Assembly: GCF_001428895.1 (NCBI RefSeq)
Contig: NZ_LMJA01000004.1
Coordinates: 62,001-126,000, forward strand
DNA: 64,000 bases
Direction: 5' to 3'
Source of the DNA: Mycobacterium sp. Root265
GTDB taxonomy: Bacteria; Actinomycetota; Actinomycetes; Mycobacteriales; Mycobacteriaceae
The notes under the pieces were generated by a model that saw only the letters and a program-made list of their open reading frames with translations, did no database searches and had not been told where the DNA came from. Positions 21,267 through 32,197 of this stretch are shown here, in pieces. Position numbers and translations under genes: made by a program. Position 1 is the stretch's first letter, and each line of letters starts with the position of its first letter.

Positions 21267-22123
21267 CCGTCGCGAGCGATCACTCCTGGCTGCCGCGGGC
21301 CTCCTGCGACGCCAGCTGCATGCACGCCGGTGCGGCCCCGCTCGGATCCCGTCCGGCGGTCTGGACCCGCACGACGCTGCGCGTCACCGGTGCACTGCTG
21401 TTGTTCCTGGCGGTGCCGCTGCTGGCGGTGCCGCTACCGGGCCGCTCGCACCTGCAGCGCGCCTACTGCCGGCTCATGCTGCGCTGCGTCGGCGTGCGGA
21501 TCACCGTCTCCGGTGGCCCCATCCGCAACCTGCGTGGCGTGCTGGTGGTCAGCGGCCACGTGTCCTGGCTGGACATCTTCAGCATCGGGGCGGTGATGCC
21601 GGGGTCGTTCGTGGCCCGCGCCGACCTGATCAACTGGCCTGCGCTCGGTGTCGTCGCCCGCATCATGAAGGTCATCCCGATCGAACGGGAGAATCTGCGC
21701 AGGCTGCCCGCGGTGGTCAGCGCGGTGGCGGCGCGGCTGCGCAACGGCCACACGGTGGTGGCCTTCCCGGAGGGCACCACCTGGTGCGGGCTCGGATACG
21801 GACGGTTCCGGCCGGCCATGTTCCAGGCCGCCGTGGACGCGGGCCGCCCGGTGCAGCCGCTGCGGCTGGACTACCACCATCGTGACGGCAGCCCGTCGAC
21901 CGTGCCCGCCTACATCGGCGAGGACACCCTGCTGGACTCGATCCGCCGGCTCGTCACGGCCCGCCGCACGGTGGTGCACGTGCAGGTGCAGTCGCTGGAA
22001 CTGCCCGGGGAGAACCGGCGCGACCTGGCGGCCCGCTGCGAGGCGGCCGTGCGCGGCACCGCCCGCCGCGCCGTGGCACCCGGCGCGCACGGTCACACAC
22101 CGGGGCACGCACTGGCCGCCTGA
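21263..22123 (+). CDS. 1-acyl-glycerol-3-phosphate-type acyltransferase (Rv3026c-like, PlsC/OlsA)
   Basis: Membrane-associated O-acyltransferase of 286 residues. A hydrophobic segment TGALLLFLAVPLLAVPLPG (about 40-58) anchors it. The catalytic HX4D motif is SGHVSWLDIFS (near 99-104), block II is FVARADLINWPALG, and block III is VVAFPEGTTWCG, the acyl-acceptor phosphate site. It is coupled to the GNAT gene by an ATGA overlap, so the two probably act in sequence on one lipid, as in OlsB/OlsA. A plain phosphatidic-acid role is the alternative. Confidence 0.87.
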   Translation: MTVASDHSWLPRASCDASCMHAGAAPLGSRPAVWTRTTLRVTGALLLFLAVPLLAVPLPGRSHLQRAYCRLMLRCVGVRITVSGGPIRNLRGVLVVSGHVSWLDIFSIGAVMPGSFVARADLINWPALGVVARIMKVIPIERENLRRLPAVVSAVAARLRNGHTVVAFPEGTTWCGLGYGRFRPAMFQAAVDAGRPVQPLRLDYHHRDGSPSTVPAYIGEDTLLDSIRRLVTARRTVVHVQVQSLELPGENRRDLAARCEAAVRGTARRAVAPGAHGHTPGHALAA

Positions 22124-22155
22124 CCTCGACGGCCGGCCGCACCCGGGCCGGCGGC

Positions 22156-22161
22156 TATCCT
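22156..22161 (+). promoter_or_regulatory. -10 element upstream of the cysteine desulfurase gene
   Basis: TATCCT ends nine bases before ATG 22171 in a 47-base gap without a Shine-Dalgarno sequence, giving a very short or absent 5' leader. Confidence 0.45.
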
Positions 22162-22170
22162 TGATGGGCC

Positions 22171-23358
22171 ATGACAGCCGTTTACCTCGATCACGCTGCC
22201 ACCACCCCGATGCACCCCGCTGCCATCGAGGCGATGGTCGGTGCGCTGGCCACGGTCGGCAACGCATCCTCGCTGCACACGTCCGGCCGCGCGGCGCGCC
22301 GGCGGATGGAGGAGGCCCGCGAGACGCTGGCCGGTCTGCTGGGTGCCCGCCCGTCCGAGGTGATCTTCACCGCCGGCGGCACCGAGTCCGACAACCTGGC
22401 GGTCAAGGGCATCTACTGGGCACGCCGGGATGCCGATCCGCGCCGCCGGCGGATCGTGACCACTCCCGTCGAGCATCACGCCGTGCTCGACGCCGTCGAG
22501 TGGCTCGCCGAGCACGAGGGCGCCGAGGTCACCTGGCTGCCCGTCGACGCCGACGGTTCGGTGGCGCCCGAGTCGCTGCGTGCGGCACTGAGCACCCATG
22601 ACGACGTGGCACTGGTGTCGATCATGTGGGCCAACAACGAGGTCGGCACCATCCTGCCGATCGCCGAATTGGCAGCAGTGGCAGCCGAATTCGAGATCCC
22701 GATGCACAGCGACGCGATCCAGGCCGTCGGGCACATCCCGGTGGCGTTCGCCGAGAGCGGGCTGTCGGCGATGAGCGTGGCCGCGCACAAGTTCGGCGGA
22801 CCGACCGGCATCGGCGCACTGGTACTGCGGCGTGACACCGCCTGCGTGCCGATCCTGCACGGTGGTGGTCAGGAGCGTGACGTTCGTTCGGGCACACCGG
22901 ATGTCGCCGCCGCGGTGGCGATGGCCGCGGCCGCCCGGGTGGCGGTGGAGGGACTCGCCGAGTCCAGCGCCCGGGTACGCGCGCTGCGCGACCGGCTGAT
23001 CGCCGGCGTGCAGGCACAGATCGAAGATGTCGACGTCAACGGCGCGAGCGGCGATCACCGACTGCCCGGCAACGCCCACTTCACCTTCCGCGGCTGTGAG
23101 GGCGACGCCCTGCTGATGCTGCTCGACGCCAAGGGTGTCGAATGTTCGACCGGTTCGGCCTGCACGGCCGGTGTGGCGCAGCCCTCCCATGTGCTCGTCG
23201 CGATGGGCGCCGACCCGGCCGCTGCCCGTGGTTCGCTGCGACTCTCGTTGGGGCACACCAGTACCGAGGCCGACGTCGATGCCGCGGTGGCTGTGCTGCC
23301 CGCCGCGGTGGAGCGGGCCAGGCAGGCCGCGCTGGCCAGTGCGGGGACACGACGATGA
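22171..23358 (+). CDS. iscS: Cysteine desulfurase, IscS/NifS family
   Basis: PLP enzyme of 395 residues that removes sulfur from cysteine as an enzyme persulfide. It starts [13 protein letters not shown]. It contains [18 protein letters not shown] (His stacking on PLP), [12 protein letters not shown], the PLP-lysine motif [16 protein letters not shown] (Lys near 208) and the active-site Cys in [10 protein letters not shown] near residue 330. The downstream tRNA thiouridylase gene overlaps it by ATGA, so the sulfur probably goes to tRNA 2-thiouridine synthesis; a role in Fe-S assembly is also possible. M. tuberculosis Rv3025c is the counterpart. Confidence 0.94.
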   Translation: MTAVYLDHAATTPMHPAAIEAMVGALATVGNASSLHTSGRAARRRMEEARETLAGLLGARPSEVIFTAGGTESDNLAVKGIYWARRDADPRRRRIVTTPVEHHAVLDAVEWLAEHEGAEVTWLPVDADGSVAPESLRAALSTHDDVALVSIMWANNEVGTILPIAELAAVAAEFEIPMHSDAIQAVGHIPVAFAESGLSAMSVAAHKFGGPTGIGALVLRRDTACVPILHGGGQERDVRSGTPDVAAAVAMAAAARVAVEGLAESSARVRALRDRLIAGVQAQIEDVDVNGASGDHRLPGNAHFTFRGCEGDALLMLLDAKGVECSTGSACTAGVAQPSHVLVAMGADPAAARGSLRLSLGHTSTEADVDAAVAVLPAAVERARQAALASAGTRR

Positions 23359-24422
23359 GGGTTCTGGTCGCGATGAGCGGCGGGGTCGACTCGTCGGTGG
23401 CCGCGGCGCGGATGGTGGACGCCGGCCACGATGTCGTCGGTGTGCACCTGGCGCTGTCGGCGGCCCCGGGGACGCTGCGCACCGGGTCGCGGGGCTGCTG
23501 CTCCAAGGAGGACGCCGGCGATGCCCGCCGCGTCGCCGATATTCTCGACATCCCGTTCTACGTGTGGGACTTCGCGGACCGCTTCAAGGAAGAGGTGATC
23601 GACGACTTCGTCGACTCCTACGCGCGCGGCGAAACGCCCAATCCGTGCGTGAAGTGCAATGAGACGATCAAGTTCTCCGCGCTCTCGGCGCGCGCGCTGG
23701 CGCTGGGATTCGACGCCGTCGCCACCGGTCACTACGCGCGGCTCGCCGACGGCCGGCTGCGCCGCGCGGTCGATATCGACAAGGACCAGTCCTATGTGCT
23801 GGCGGTGCTGACCGCCGAGCAGCTGCGGCACGCGCTCTTCCCGATCGGTGACACCCCCAAGCCGGAGATCCGCGCCGAAGCGGCCCGCCGCGGTCTGGCC
23901 GTCGCCGAAAAACCGGACAGCCATGACATCTGCTTCATCCCGTCCGGCGACACCCGCGCCTTCCTGGGCGCCCGCATCGGGGTGCGTCCCGGTGCGGTCG
24001 TCGACTCCGGTGGCGCCGTCCTCGCCGAGCACGACGGCGTGCACGGTTTCACCATCGGCCAGCGCAAGGGCCTGGGCATCGCCGGGCCGGGCCCCGACGG
24101 ACAGCCGCGGTACGTGACCGGTATCGACGCCGAGACCGGGACGGTGCGCGTGGGCGCCGCCGATGATCTGGACGTGTCGACGCTGACGGGGGAGAAGCCC
24201 GTGTTCACCGCAGGCACCGCACCGACCGGGCCCATCGAGGGCGTCGTGCAGGTGCGCGCCCACGGAGGTTTCGCCGATGCCGTCGCCCAGCTGCACGACG
24301 GCCGGCTGATCGCCGACCTGCGGACCCCGATCCGCGGGGTGGCACCCGGGCAGACCATGGTGCTCTACCGGCCGGATCCCGCCGGCGACGAGGTCATCGC
24401 CAGCGCCACCGTCACCCGCTGA
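23355..24422 (+). CDS. mnmA: tRNA-specific 2-thiouridylase MnmA (TrmU)
   Basis: Catalyses 2-thiolation of wobble uridine 34 in Lys, Glu and Gln tRNAs. The 355-residue protein begins with the PP-loop [14 protein letters not shown]. It has the catalytic cysteine pair ([12 protein letters not shown], first Cys; [10 protein letters not shown], second Cys), [18 protein letters not shown] and the C-terminal barrel ([11 protein letters not shown]). The ATG at 23355 overlaps the desulfurase TGA. All catalytic residues are present. Coupling to a cysteine desulfurase gene matches the sulfur supply needed for the reaction. Confidence 0.95.
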   Translation: MRVLVAMSGGVDSSVAAARMVDAGHDVVGVHLALSAAPGTLRTGSRGCCSKEDAGDARRVADILDIPFYVWDFADRFKEEVIDDFVDSYARGETPNPCVKCNETIKFSALSARALALGFDAVATGHYARLADGRLRRAVDIDKDQSYVLAVLTAEQLRHALFPIGDTPKPEIRAEAARRGLAVAEKPDSHDICFIPSGDTRAFLGARIGVRPGAVVDSGGAVLAEHDGVHGFTIGQRKGLGIAGPGPDGQPRYVTGIDAETGTVRVGAADDLDVSTLTGEKPVFTAGTAPTGPIEGVVQVRAHGGFADAVAQLHDGRLIADLRTPIRGVAPGQTMVLYRPDPAGDEVIASATVTR

Positions 24423-24435
24423 CACCGCGATCGAA

Positions 24436-24441
24436 TACGGT
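24436..24441 (+). promoter_or_regulatory. -10 element upstream of the MetE-like gene
   Basis: TACGGT ends six bases before ATG 24448, consistent with a leaderless transcript in the 25-base gap after mnmA. Confidence 0.45.
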
Positions 24442-24447
24442 TGGCCG

Positions 24448-25458
24448 ATGAGTGTTTTCGCCGCCGCTACCGGCATAGGTTCCTGGCCGGGTGAGTCGGC
24501 ACGCGAGGCCGCCGAGATCGTCATCGGGGAGCTGCACACCCTTCCGCACCTGGTGGAGTTGCCCGCCCGCGGTGTCGGCGCGGACCTGATCGGGCGCACC
24601 GGCGCGCTGCTGGTGGACATCGGTTTCGACACCGTGGCCCGCGCCTACCGCATCGCCCCGGGCCGCAGTTCGGTGTTGCGCCGCGCGGTCAGCATGCTCA
24701 ACGAGGACCTCGACGCACTGGAGGAGGCCTGGGAGAAGGCCGGTCTGCACGGTTCCGGGCGCCCGGTGAAGGTCCAGGCCGCCGGGCCGATCACCCTGGC
24801 CGCCCAGCTGGAGCTCGCGAACGGGCACCGGGCCATCACCGACAGCGGTGCGCTGCGCGACCTGGCCGAGTCGCTGTCCGAAGGTCTGTCGCAGCACCGG
24901 GCGGAGGTGGCGCGCCGGCTGGGCACCGAGGTCGTGGTGCAACTCGACGAACCCTTGCTGCCCGCGGCGATGCTGGGCCGGCTGACCGGGGTGACCAGCT
25001 TCTCGCCGGTGAATCCGGTCGAGGAACAGGTCGCCGCGGCGTTGCTGGACGAATGCATCGCCCGGGTGGGCGGCGAGGTCGCGCTGCACAGCTGCGCCCC
25101 GGACCTGCCGTGGAAGCTGTTGCAGCGCAGCCAATTACAGGCCCTTTCCGTCGACGTCGCCACCCTGCAGGCCGCCGACCTGGACGGGGTCGGCGAGTTC
25201 GTGGAGTCCGGGCGGACCGTACTGCTCGGCGTGCTGCCCGGCACCGCGCAGCAACAGCGCTGGACACCCCAGCAGGTCGCCGCCGCGGCGGCCAAGGTCA
25301 CCGACCGGCTGGGCTTCCCCCGAACGGTGCTGCGCGAGCGGATCGGCATCACCCCTGCCTGCGGGCTGTCCGGTGCCACCGAGGAGTGGGCGCGCACCGC
25401 GATCGGCCTGGTGCAGAAGGCCGCCGACGGTTTGGAAACCGATCCTGAGGGAATCTGA
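24448..25458 (+). CDS. MetE C-terminal-domain-like protein (Rv3015c-like)
   Basis: Protein of 336 residues related to the catalytic half of cobalamin-independent methionine synthase (UROD/MetE barrel). It begins TGIGSWPG, the family's usual start. It has VQAAGPITLAAQLEL, VVVQLDEPLLPAA (the IQIDEPAL-type motif), ALHSCAPDLPWKLL (zinc-ligand-like His-Cys) and ITPACGLSGA (third zinc-ligand Cys). It lacks the N-terminal folate domain of true MetE, which is more than twice as long, so whether it makes methionine or acts on another thiol is open. M. tuberculosis carries a gene of equal size directly next to ligA. Confidence 0.85.
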   Translation: MSVFAAATGIGSWPGESAREAAEIVIGELHTLPHLVELPARGVGADLIGRTGALLVDIGFDTVARAYRIAPGRSSVLRRAVSMLNEDLDALEEAWEKAGLHGSGRPVKVQAAGPITLAAQLELANGHRAITDSGALRDLAESLSEGLSQHRAEVARRLGTEVVVQLDEPLLPAAMLGRLTGVTSFSPVNPVEEQVAAALLDECIARVGGEVALHSCAPDLPWKLLQRSQLQALSVDVATLQAADLDGVGEFVESGRTVLLGVLPGTAQQQRWTPQQVAAAAAKVTDRLGFPRTVLRERIGITPACGLSGATEEWARTAIGLVQKAADGLETDPEGI

Positions 25459-25508
25459 CAAGCAAACTTCGCGGTGGCGTAAGGTGAGCTCTGAAGGTTG
25501 GGGAGCCA

Positions 25509-26297
25509 GTGAATCAGTGGAAGCGTGTGGTCACGGCCGGTGCGGGCGCAACGGTCGCATTGACGCTGGTCATTGCACCTGGCGCCATCGCCACCGCTGA
25601 CCCGGGACACCGCGGATCACACTCAGACCATTCCGATCGCCGCGACGATTCCGGCAGGCGTGGCAGTGACGGCTTCCGTGGCGGTACCTCCAGCAACGAC
25701 TCCCGCGGCGACAGCGCGAGCCGGACTGAGCAGACCACCGCACGCACCAGCGGCACGGAGCAGAGCACCGCGCGCACCGGCAGCTCCGCAGCCGCCGACA
25801 CCGCACGCAGCAGCGAGGACTCCTCGTCGAGCGCAACGAGACGGCCCTCGGTGACCACCGCGGACGGCGCCCGCACGGTGCGCACGGCCAGAACCGCGCG
25901 AACGGCCGATGACATCAGCACCGGTTCGGGACTGCGCCCGGCCGCACCCGTCGCACCCAGCTACCCCTCCGCGCCCGACCTCACCCCGTCGGCAGGCGTC
26001 GCCGAACCGGCATCGCCACCGCGATCGCCGGTGACGCCGGTGGACGTGTCGGCCGATGTGATCGCATCGCAGGCCGCGGCGCCCGTGGCGGCGCCGATCG
26101 CGCCGCCGGTCGCGGGGTTGCGGGTGGCCGATATGGGCCTGTCGGTGCTGCCGATCGGGCCCGACCCACGCCCCGGCCAGCCCATGACCTCACTGTTCGG
26201 CATCCTCGGCCTGCTGCTGATCCCGCTGGCCGGCGCCGCTCTGGGCTACCGGCAGGCCCGGGCGGCGCGCTCCGTCGGCGCGCTGCCACGCATCTGA
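25509..26297 (+). CDS. Secreted low-complexity protein with C-terminal membrane anchor
   Basis: Unrecognised 262-residue protein. A signal peptide (residues 1 to about 30, KRVVTAGAGATVALTLV then ending ATA-DP) precedes an Arg/Asp/Ser/His-rich stretch. A Ser/Thr/Arg segment with near-repeats follows: EQTTARTSGT, EQSTARTGSS and VRTARTARTA. A Pro/Ala linker leads to a C-terminal hydrophobic helix (LFGILGLLLIPLAGAALGY) and a basic tail. That topology suggests a cell-wall-spanning linker held in the membrane. No LPXTG motif is present. A TAAGGT -10 element lies at 25480-25485. No functional claim is made. Confidence 0.75.
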   Translation: MNQWKRVVTAGAGATVALTLVIAPGAIATADPGHRGSHSDHSDRRDDSGRRGSDGFRGGTSSNDSRGDSASRTEQTTARTSGTEQSTARTGSSAAADTARSSEDSSSSATRRPSVTTADGARTVRTARTARTADDISTGSGLRPAAPVAPSYPSAPDLTPSAGVAEPASPPRSPVTPVDVSADVIASQAAAPVAAPIAPPVAGLRVADMGLSVLPIGPDPRPGQPMTSLFGILGLLLIPLAGAALGYRQARAARSVGALPRI

Positions 26298-26301
26298 CCC
26301 G

Positions 26302-27912
26302 CTACTTACCCCGTAAATCCTTGCGCAGGATCTTCCCCGCCGCCGACTTCGGGATGGCATCGATGAACGCCACCTGACGGACCTTCTTGTACGGCGCCAC
26401 CTGCCCGGCGACGAACTCCATCACCGCATCCTCGCTGAGCTCGGCGTCGGGCTGGCGCACCACGAACGCCTTGGGCACCTCCTCGCCGGACTCCTGCTCG
26501 ATCACCCCGATGACGGCGGCGTCGGCGATCGACGGATGGCCCAGCAGCACGGCCTCCAGCTCGGCGGGCGGCACCTGGTAGCCCTTGTACTTGATCAGCT
26601 CCTTGAGGCGGTCGACGATGAACACGCAGCCGGTCGGGTCGACGCGCGCGAGGTCCCCGGTGTGCAGGAATCCGTCATCGTCGATGGTGTCGCGGGTCGC
26701 GGTGTCATTGCCGAGGTAGCCGACCATCACGTTGGGGCCCCTGAACCAGAGCTCGCCGGTCTCGCTGAGACCGGATTCGGGCAGCCCGATCTCCGCCCCG
26801 GTGGCGGGGTCGACGAGCTTGGACTCGGCGTTGGGCACCGTCCATCCGCAGGAGCTGACGGGCGCCGCCGCTCCCACGAGTTCCTTGCCGCCGTCGAACG
26901 GGGTGATGTGGCTGACCGGGCTCAGCTCGCTCATCCCGTAGCCCTGCACCAGCGCACAGCCGAGGCGGGCCGTGACGGCGCGGCCGAGTTCCTCGTCCAG
27001 CGGCGCGGCACCGGACATGATGGCGCGCAACGAGGACAGGTCGTAGTCGTCGATGAGCGGATGCTTGGCCAGGGCCACCGCGACCGGCGGGGCGATGAAA
27101 GCGTGCGTGCACTTGTGCTCGGCGATGTTGGCCAGGAATTCGGTCAGGTCGAAGGCGGGCATGATGACCAGCTGGGCGCGAGCGTGCAGTGCGGCGTTGA
27201 GCAACACCGTCATCCCGTAGATGTGGAAGAACGGCAGCACGGCCAGGACGACGTCACCGGAGGTCATGCCCTGCAGCGGCCGGATCTGCGCGACGTTGGC
27301 CACCAGGTTGCGGTGGGTGAGCATCACGCCCTTGGGGTTGCCGGTGGTGCCCGAGCTGTAGGGCAACACGGCCAGGTGGGTGGCCGGATCGAAGCTCACC
27401 TGCGGCGCCGGGTGGGCCGGACCCAGCAGATCCTCGGCGTTGGGGTGCCCGTCGGCGTCGGCGCCCGGGCCGTCGAGCACGATCACCGCGGACGCGTCCA
27501 GGCCCGCGCCGGCCGCGCCCTCCAGGGCCTGCGGCGTGAGCGCGGTGACCGTCACCAGCAGTGCGGCCTTGCTGTCGGTGAGCTGCTTGGTGATGTCCTT
27601 GGCGGTGAACAGGGCATTGATGGTGGTGGCGGTGGCACCGGCGCGCAGGATGCCGTGGAAGGCGACGGCGAACGCCGAACTGTTCGGGGCCAGCAGGCCC
27701 ACCACGTCACCGGTGCCGAGCCCGCGGGCCGCGAGCGCTCCGGCGAACCCGTCGATCCGCTCGACCAGCTGGCCGTAGGTGGTGGTGTTACCGGTCTTGG
27801 CGTCCAGCAGCGCGACCTGTTCTGCCACTGCGGGATCGATGTCCGCGAACAGGTAGTCATAGACGCTCGATGAGGGGATCTGGACCTTGGGAAACGGGCT
27901 TTCGATACTCAT
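26302..27912 (-). CDS. Acyl-CoA synthetase / 4-coumarate-CoA ligase-like (FadD family)
   Basis: Adenylate-forming ligase of 536 residues that activates a carboxylic acid with ATP and CoA. The P-loop motif is LPYSSGTTGNPKGVML (about 185-200), followed by PFFHIYGM, the A5 motif VQGYGMSELSPVSH, GELWFRGPNVMVGYL, the hinge DRLKELIKYKGYQV and the catalytic lysine in IPKSAAGKILRKDL. The arrangement is that of plant 4CL-type enzymes, so an aromatic or medium-chain acid is as likely as a fatty acid. ATG 27912 is chosen; ATG 27924 adds four residues. It is divergent from the hydrolase gene and convergent (four-base gap) with the secreted-protein gene. Confidence 0.88.
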   Translation of the reverse strand: MSIESPFPKVQIPSSSVYDYLFADIDPAVAEQVALLDAKTGNTTTYGQLVERIDGFAGALAARGLGTGDVVGLLAPNSSAFAVAFHGILRAGATATTINALFTAKDITKQLTDSKAALLVTVTALTPQALEGAAGAGLDASAVIVLDGPGADADGHPNAEDLLGPAHPAPQVSFDPATHLAVLPYSSGTTGNPKGVMLTHRNLVANVAQIRPLQGMTSGDVVLAVLPFFHIYGMTVLLNAALHARAQLVIMPAFDLTEFLANIAEHKCTHAFIAPPVAVALAKHPLIDDYDLSSLRAIMSGAAPLDEELGRAVTARLGCALVQGYGMSELSPVSHITPFDGGKELVGAAAPVSSCGWTVPNAESKLVDPATGAEIGLPESGLSETGELWFRGPNVMVGYLGNDTATRDTIDDDGFLHTGDLARVDPTGCVFIVDRLKELIKYKGYQVPPAELEAVLLGHPSIADAAVIGVIEQESGEEVPKAFVVRQPDAELSEDAVMEFVAGQVAPYKKVRQVAFIDAIPKSAAGKILRKDLRGK

Positions 27913-27994
27913 GGTGCTGCCCATCGAACCACGCCGTCGGGGCAAATGGGGGCAACCTCCGAAGCCGTCGCGTTACCAGCGGTACTGGATACCG

Positions 27995-28000
27995 TAGATT
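27995..28000 (+). promoter_or_regulatory. -10 element upstream of the hydrolase gene
   Basis: TAGATT ends six bases before ATG 28007 with no Shine-Dalgarno sequence between, consistent with a leaderless transcript. Confidence 0.45.
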
Positions 28001-28006
28001 GTCGTC

Positions 28007-28894
28007 ATGGACAACCCGCCCGATCTCCCCGGCGTGCAACACCGCTATGTCGATCTCGGTCGCGGCGTGACGATCCACGTCGCCGACGCCGGTCCGGCCG
28101 ACGGCCCGCCGGTCATGCTGGTGCACGGTTTCCCGCAGAACTGGTGGGAATGGCACGAGCTGATCGGCCCGCTCGCCGAGGACGGATACCGGGTGCTGTG
28201 CCCGGATCTGCGCGGGGCGGGCTGGAGCTCGGCGCCCAAGGACCGTTACCTCAAGAACGACATGGCCGACGATCTGGCCGCGGTCTGTGACCGGCTCGGC
28301 GTGGGACCGGTCAAACTCGTCGCCCACGACTGGGGCGGGCCGGTGGCCACCATCTTCCTGCTGCGCCACCCCGAGAAGGTCGCGGCCTTCATGGGCCTGA
28401 ACACCGCGGTGCCCTGGCTCAAGCACGACCGCGAGGCACTGATCAACATCTGGCGCATGTGGTACCAGATCCCGATGCTGCTGCCGGTGATCGGCCCGAA
28501 GGTGATCGCCGACCCGAAGGCACGGTTCTTCCGGTTCCTGGGCTCCTGGGTGGGCGGGGACTTCCAGACACCCGACGAGGACATCGCGTTCTATGTCGCG
28601 TGTATGCGTCGCCCCGGGTACGCCCGAGCCGGCTCGCGCTGGTACCGGACCTTCCAGACCCGCGAAGCCGCGCGCTGGATGCGCGGCGAGTTCGACGATC
28701 ACCATGTGTCGATACCGGTGCGCTGGTTGCACGGCACCGACGACTCGGTGCTCACCCCGGAACTGTTGCGGGTGCTGCCCGAGCACTGTTCGGACTTCGA
28801 GCTCGAACTGGTACCCGGCGTCGGGCACTGGATCGTCGAGCAGCGTCCCGAGCTGGTGCTCGACCGGCTGCGGACGTTCCTGACGACCACCTAG
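28007..28894 (+). CDS. Alpha/beta hydrolase, epoxide hydrolase-like
   Basis: Protein of 295 residues with the epoxide hydrolase/haloalkane dehalogenase form of the fold. The oxyanion motif is VHGFPQNWWEWHE, the nucleophile is Asp in VAHDWGGPVA (near residue 105), the charge-relay acid is in LHGTDDSVLTP and the histidine is in VPGVGHWIVEQ. The cap region has aromatic residues (MWYQIPMLLPV, SRWYRTF) where epoxide hydrolases position their tyrosines. The substrate is unknown. The divergent acyl-CoA ligase gene 94 bases away may share regulation. Confidence 0.87.
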   Translation: MDNPPDLPGVQHRYVDLGRGVTIHVADAGPADGPPVMLVHGFPQNWWEWHELIGPLAEDGYRVLCPDLRGAGWSSAPKDRYLKNDMADDLAAVCDRLGVGPVKLVAHDWGGPVATIFLLRHPEKVAAFMGLNTAVPWLKHDREALINIWRMWYQIPMLLPVIGPKVIADPKARFFRFLGSWVGGDFQTPDEDIAFYVACMRRPGYARAGSRWYRTFQTREAARWMRGEFDDHHVSIPVRWLHGTDDSVLTPELLRVLPEHCSDFELELVPGVGHWIVEQRPELVLDRLRTFLTTT

Positions 28895-28928
28895 CCCGAA
28901 TCTGACGCCCCGGCAGCCAGTTTCGCCG

Positions 28929-29324
28929 CTAGCGCTCGTCGAGCTGTCTGACCAGTTTCTTCGCTGCCACCAACCGGAACGAGGCGTCCAGCAGTTCGGT
29001 GACCTCGTCCCAGTCGACCTTCGCCGCAGTCAGGTCCAGGCCCATCCACCCGAACGGGCCCATGTACGCGGGGAAGAAGAACCGGTCGTCCTGCTCGAGA
29101 GACTTGCGGTCGGAGTCGTCCACCTTGACGAGCAACGAGTGCGGGAAGGCAAGCATCTCGCCTGCCGTCTTCACGTTGCCGCCGTACATGGCGAACATCT
29201 TGGGCACGCAGAACACCGGCCGGCCCCAGGAGACCTTCTCGAAGGCCGAGGGAAAGCCGAGCGCCAGCTCGCGCAGCTCGGCGAGCCCGAAGTCGTCGTC
29301 GGAGAACATGATCGGGTGCGGCAC
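28929..29324 (-). CDS. MmcQ/YjbR family protein
   Basis: Small cytosolic protein of 131 residues with the MmcQ/YjbR alpha/beta fold. Typical stretches are LRELALGFPSAFEKVSWGRPVF, CVPKMFAMYGG, FRFFFPAYMGPFGWMGLDL-like FFFPAYMGPFGWMGLDL and WDEVTELLDASFRLVAAKKLV. Some members bind DNA through a CyaY-like fold, but most, including this one, have no known role. GTG 29324 has a TAGACT -10 element seven bases upstream; ATG 29309 is an alternative start. Confidence 0.88.
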   Translation of the reverse strand: MPHPIMFSDDDFGLAELRELALGFPSAFEKVSWGRPVFCVPKMFAMYGGNVKTAGEMLAFPHSLLVKVDDSDRKSLEQDDRFFFPAYMGPFGWMGLDLTAAKVDWDEVTELLDASFRLVAAKKLVRQLDER

Positions 29325-29331
29325 GGGTAGC

Positions 29332-29337
29332 AGTCTA
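29332..29337 (-). promoter_or_regulatory. -10 element of the MmcQ-like gene
   Basis: TAGACT on the minus strand ends seven bases before GTG 29324, consistent with leaderless initiation. Confidence 0.45.
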
Positions 29338-29392
29338 TCGGCGCCACCAATGGGTTGGGCTACCCTTACTTTCGCAGGTGAGGAGTGGTCAT

Positions 29393-30001
29393 ATGCCGAC
29401 GTCGTGGATGGATACCGTGCTCCGGCAGAGTAGGCGGGTGGGTGACTTCCCGTATCCGCACTGGGCCGCGGTGTTCTTGAACAACCCGATCCGCAGGCTC
29501 GTCGGGCGGCCCGGCAGCGTCGTGGCTTCGCTGCGGCTGACCGGAAACGAACGCGTGCTGGAGATCGGTCCCGGACCCGGATACTTCAGCACCGAACTCG
29601 CCCGGCGCCTGCCGCTGGGCCGGCTCGACCTGTTCGATCTGCAACCGCAGATGCTGGACAAGGCGCGGCGCACGCTGGCCGATATCGACAGCGGGTGCCG
29701 GGTCGGGTTCCATTCCGGGGACGCCGGTGACGGACTGCCGTTTCCCGACGAATCCTTTGACGTCGCCTTCCTGGCCGCGGTGCTCGGCGAGGTACCCGAC
29801 CAGGACGCCTGCATCCGCGCGCTCGAACGGGTGCTCAACCCGGGGGCGCTGCTGGTGTTCGTCGAGGCCTTCCCGGACCCTGATCGCCAGAGCGTGGCGG
29901 CGCTGCGCGAACTGGTCGAGCCCCGCGGATTCGTGCTGCAGTGCTGGGAGGGCACCACCTGGCGTGATGTGGTGCAATTCCGGCGCATCCCGACCCTGTG
30001 A
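29393..30001 (+). CDS. Class I SAM-dependent methyltransferase
   Basis: Methyltransferase of 202 residues. SAM motif I is VLEIGPGPGYFSTELA (about 50-65), followed by LDLFDLQPQMLDKARRTL and DVAFLAAVLGEVPD. The early sequence FPYPHWAAVFLNNPIRRLVGRP resembles small UbiE-like enzymes. The substrate is unknown. AGGAG at 29381-29385 precedes ATG 29393 by seven bases and a TACCCT -10 element lies at 29361-29366, so this gene has a short normal leader. It ends 33 bases before ligA. Confidence 0.87.
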   Translation: MPTSWMDTVLRQSRRVGDFPYPHWAAVFLNNPIRRLVGRPGSVVASLRLTGNERVLEIGPGPGYFSTELARRLPLGRLDLFDLQPQMLDKARRTLADIDSGCRVGFHSGDAGDGLPFPDESFDVAFLAAVLGEVPDQDACIRALERVLNPGALLVFVEAFPDPDRQSVAALRELVEPRGFVLQCWEGTTWRDVVQFRRIPTL

Positions 30002-32110
<2,109 letters not shown>

Positions 32111-32146
32111 CTCCGCGCCCGCGATCACCGAGGCCGGTCCAAAAGT

Positions 32147-32181
32147 CAGGGCGGGCCCGAAGTGTCTTCGGACCCGCCCTG
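32147..32181. terminator. Hairpin terminator between ligA and the small secreted gene
   Basis: A 16-base stem with one mismatch (CAGGGCGGGCCCGAAG at 32147-32162 with 32166-32181) closes a three-base loop. It lies between the stops of two convergent genes, so it can serve both strands. There is no U-tract on the plus strand. Confidence 0.7.
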
Positions 32182-32197
32182 TGCATGGGAGTGTCGC

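Noticed and set aside
29350-29368. IdeR-like iron box before the small methyltransferase gene
   Set aside because: By hand 14 of 19 bases match the IdeR consensus, but GGGT/ACCC symmetry in GC-rich promoter DNA can give this by chance and the gene has no iron link.
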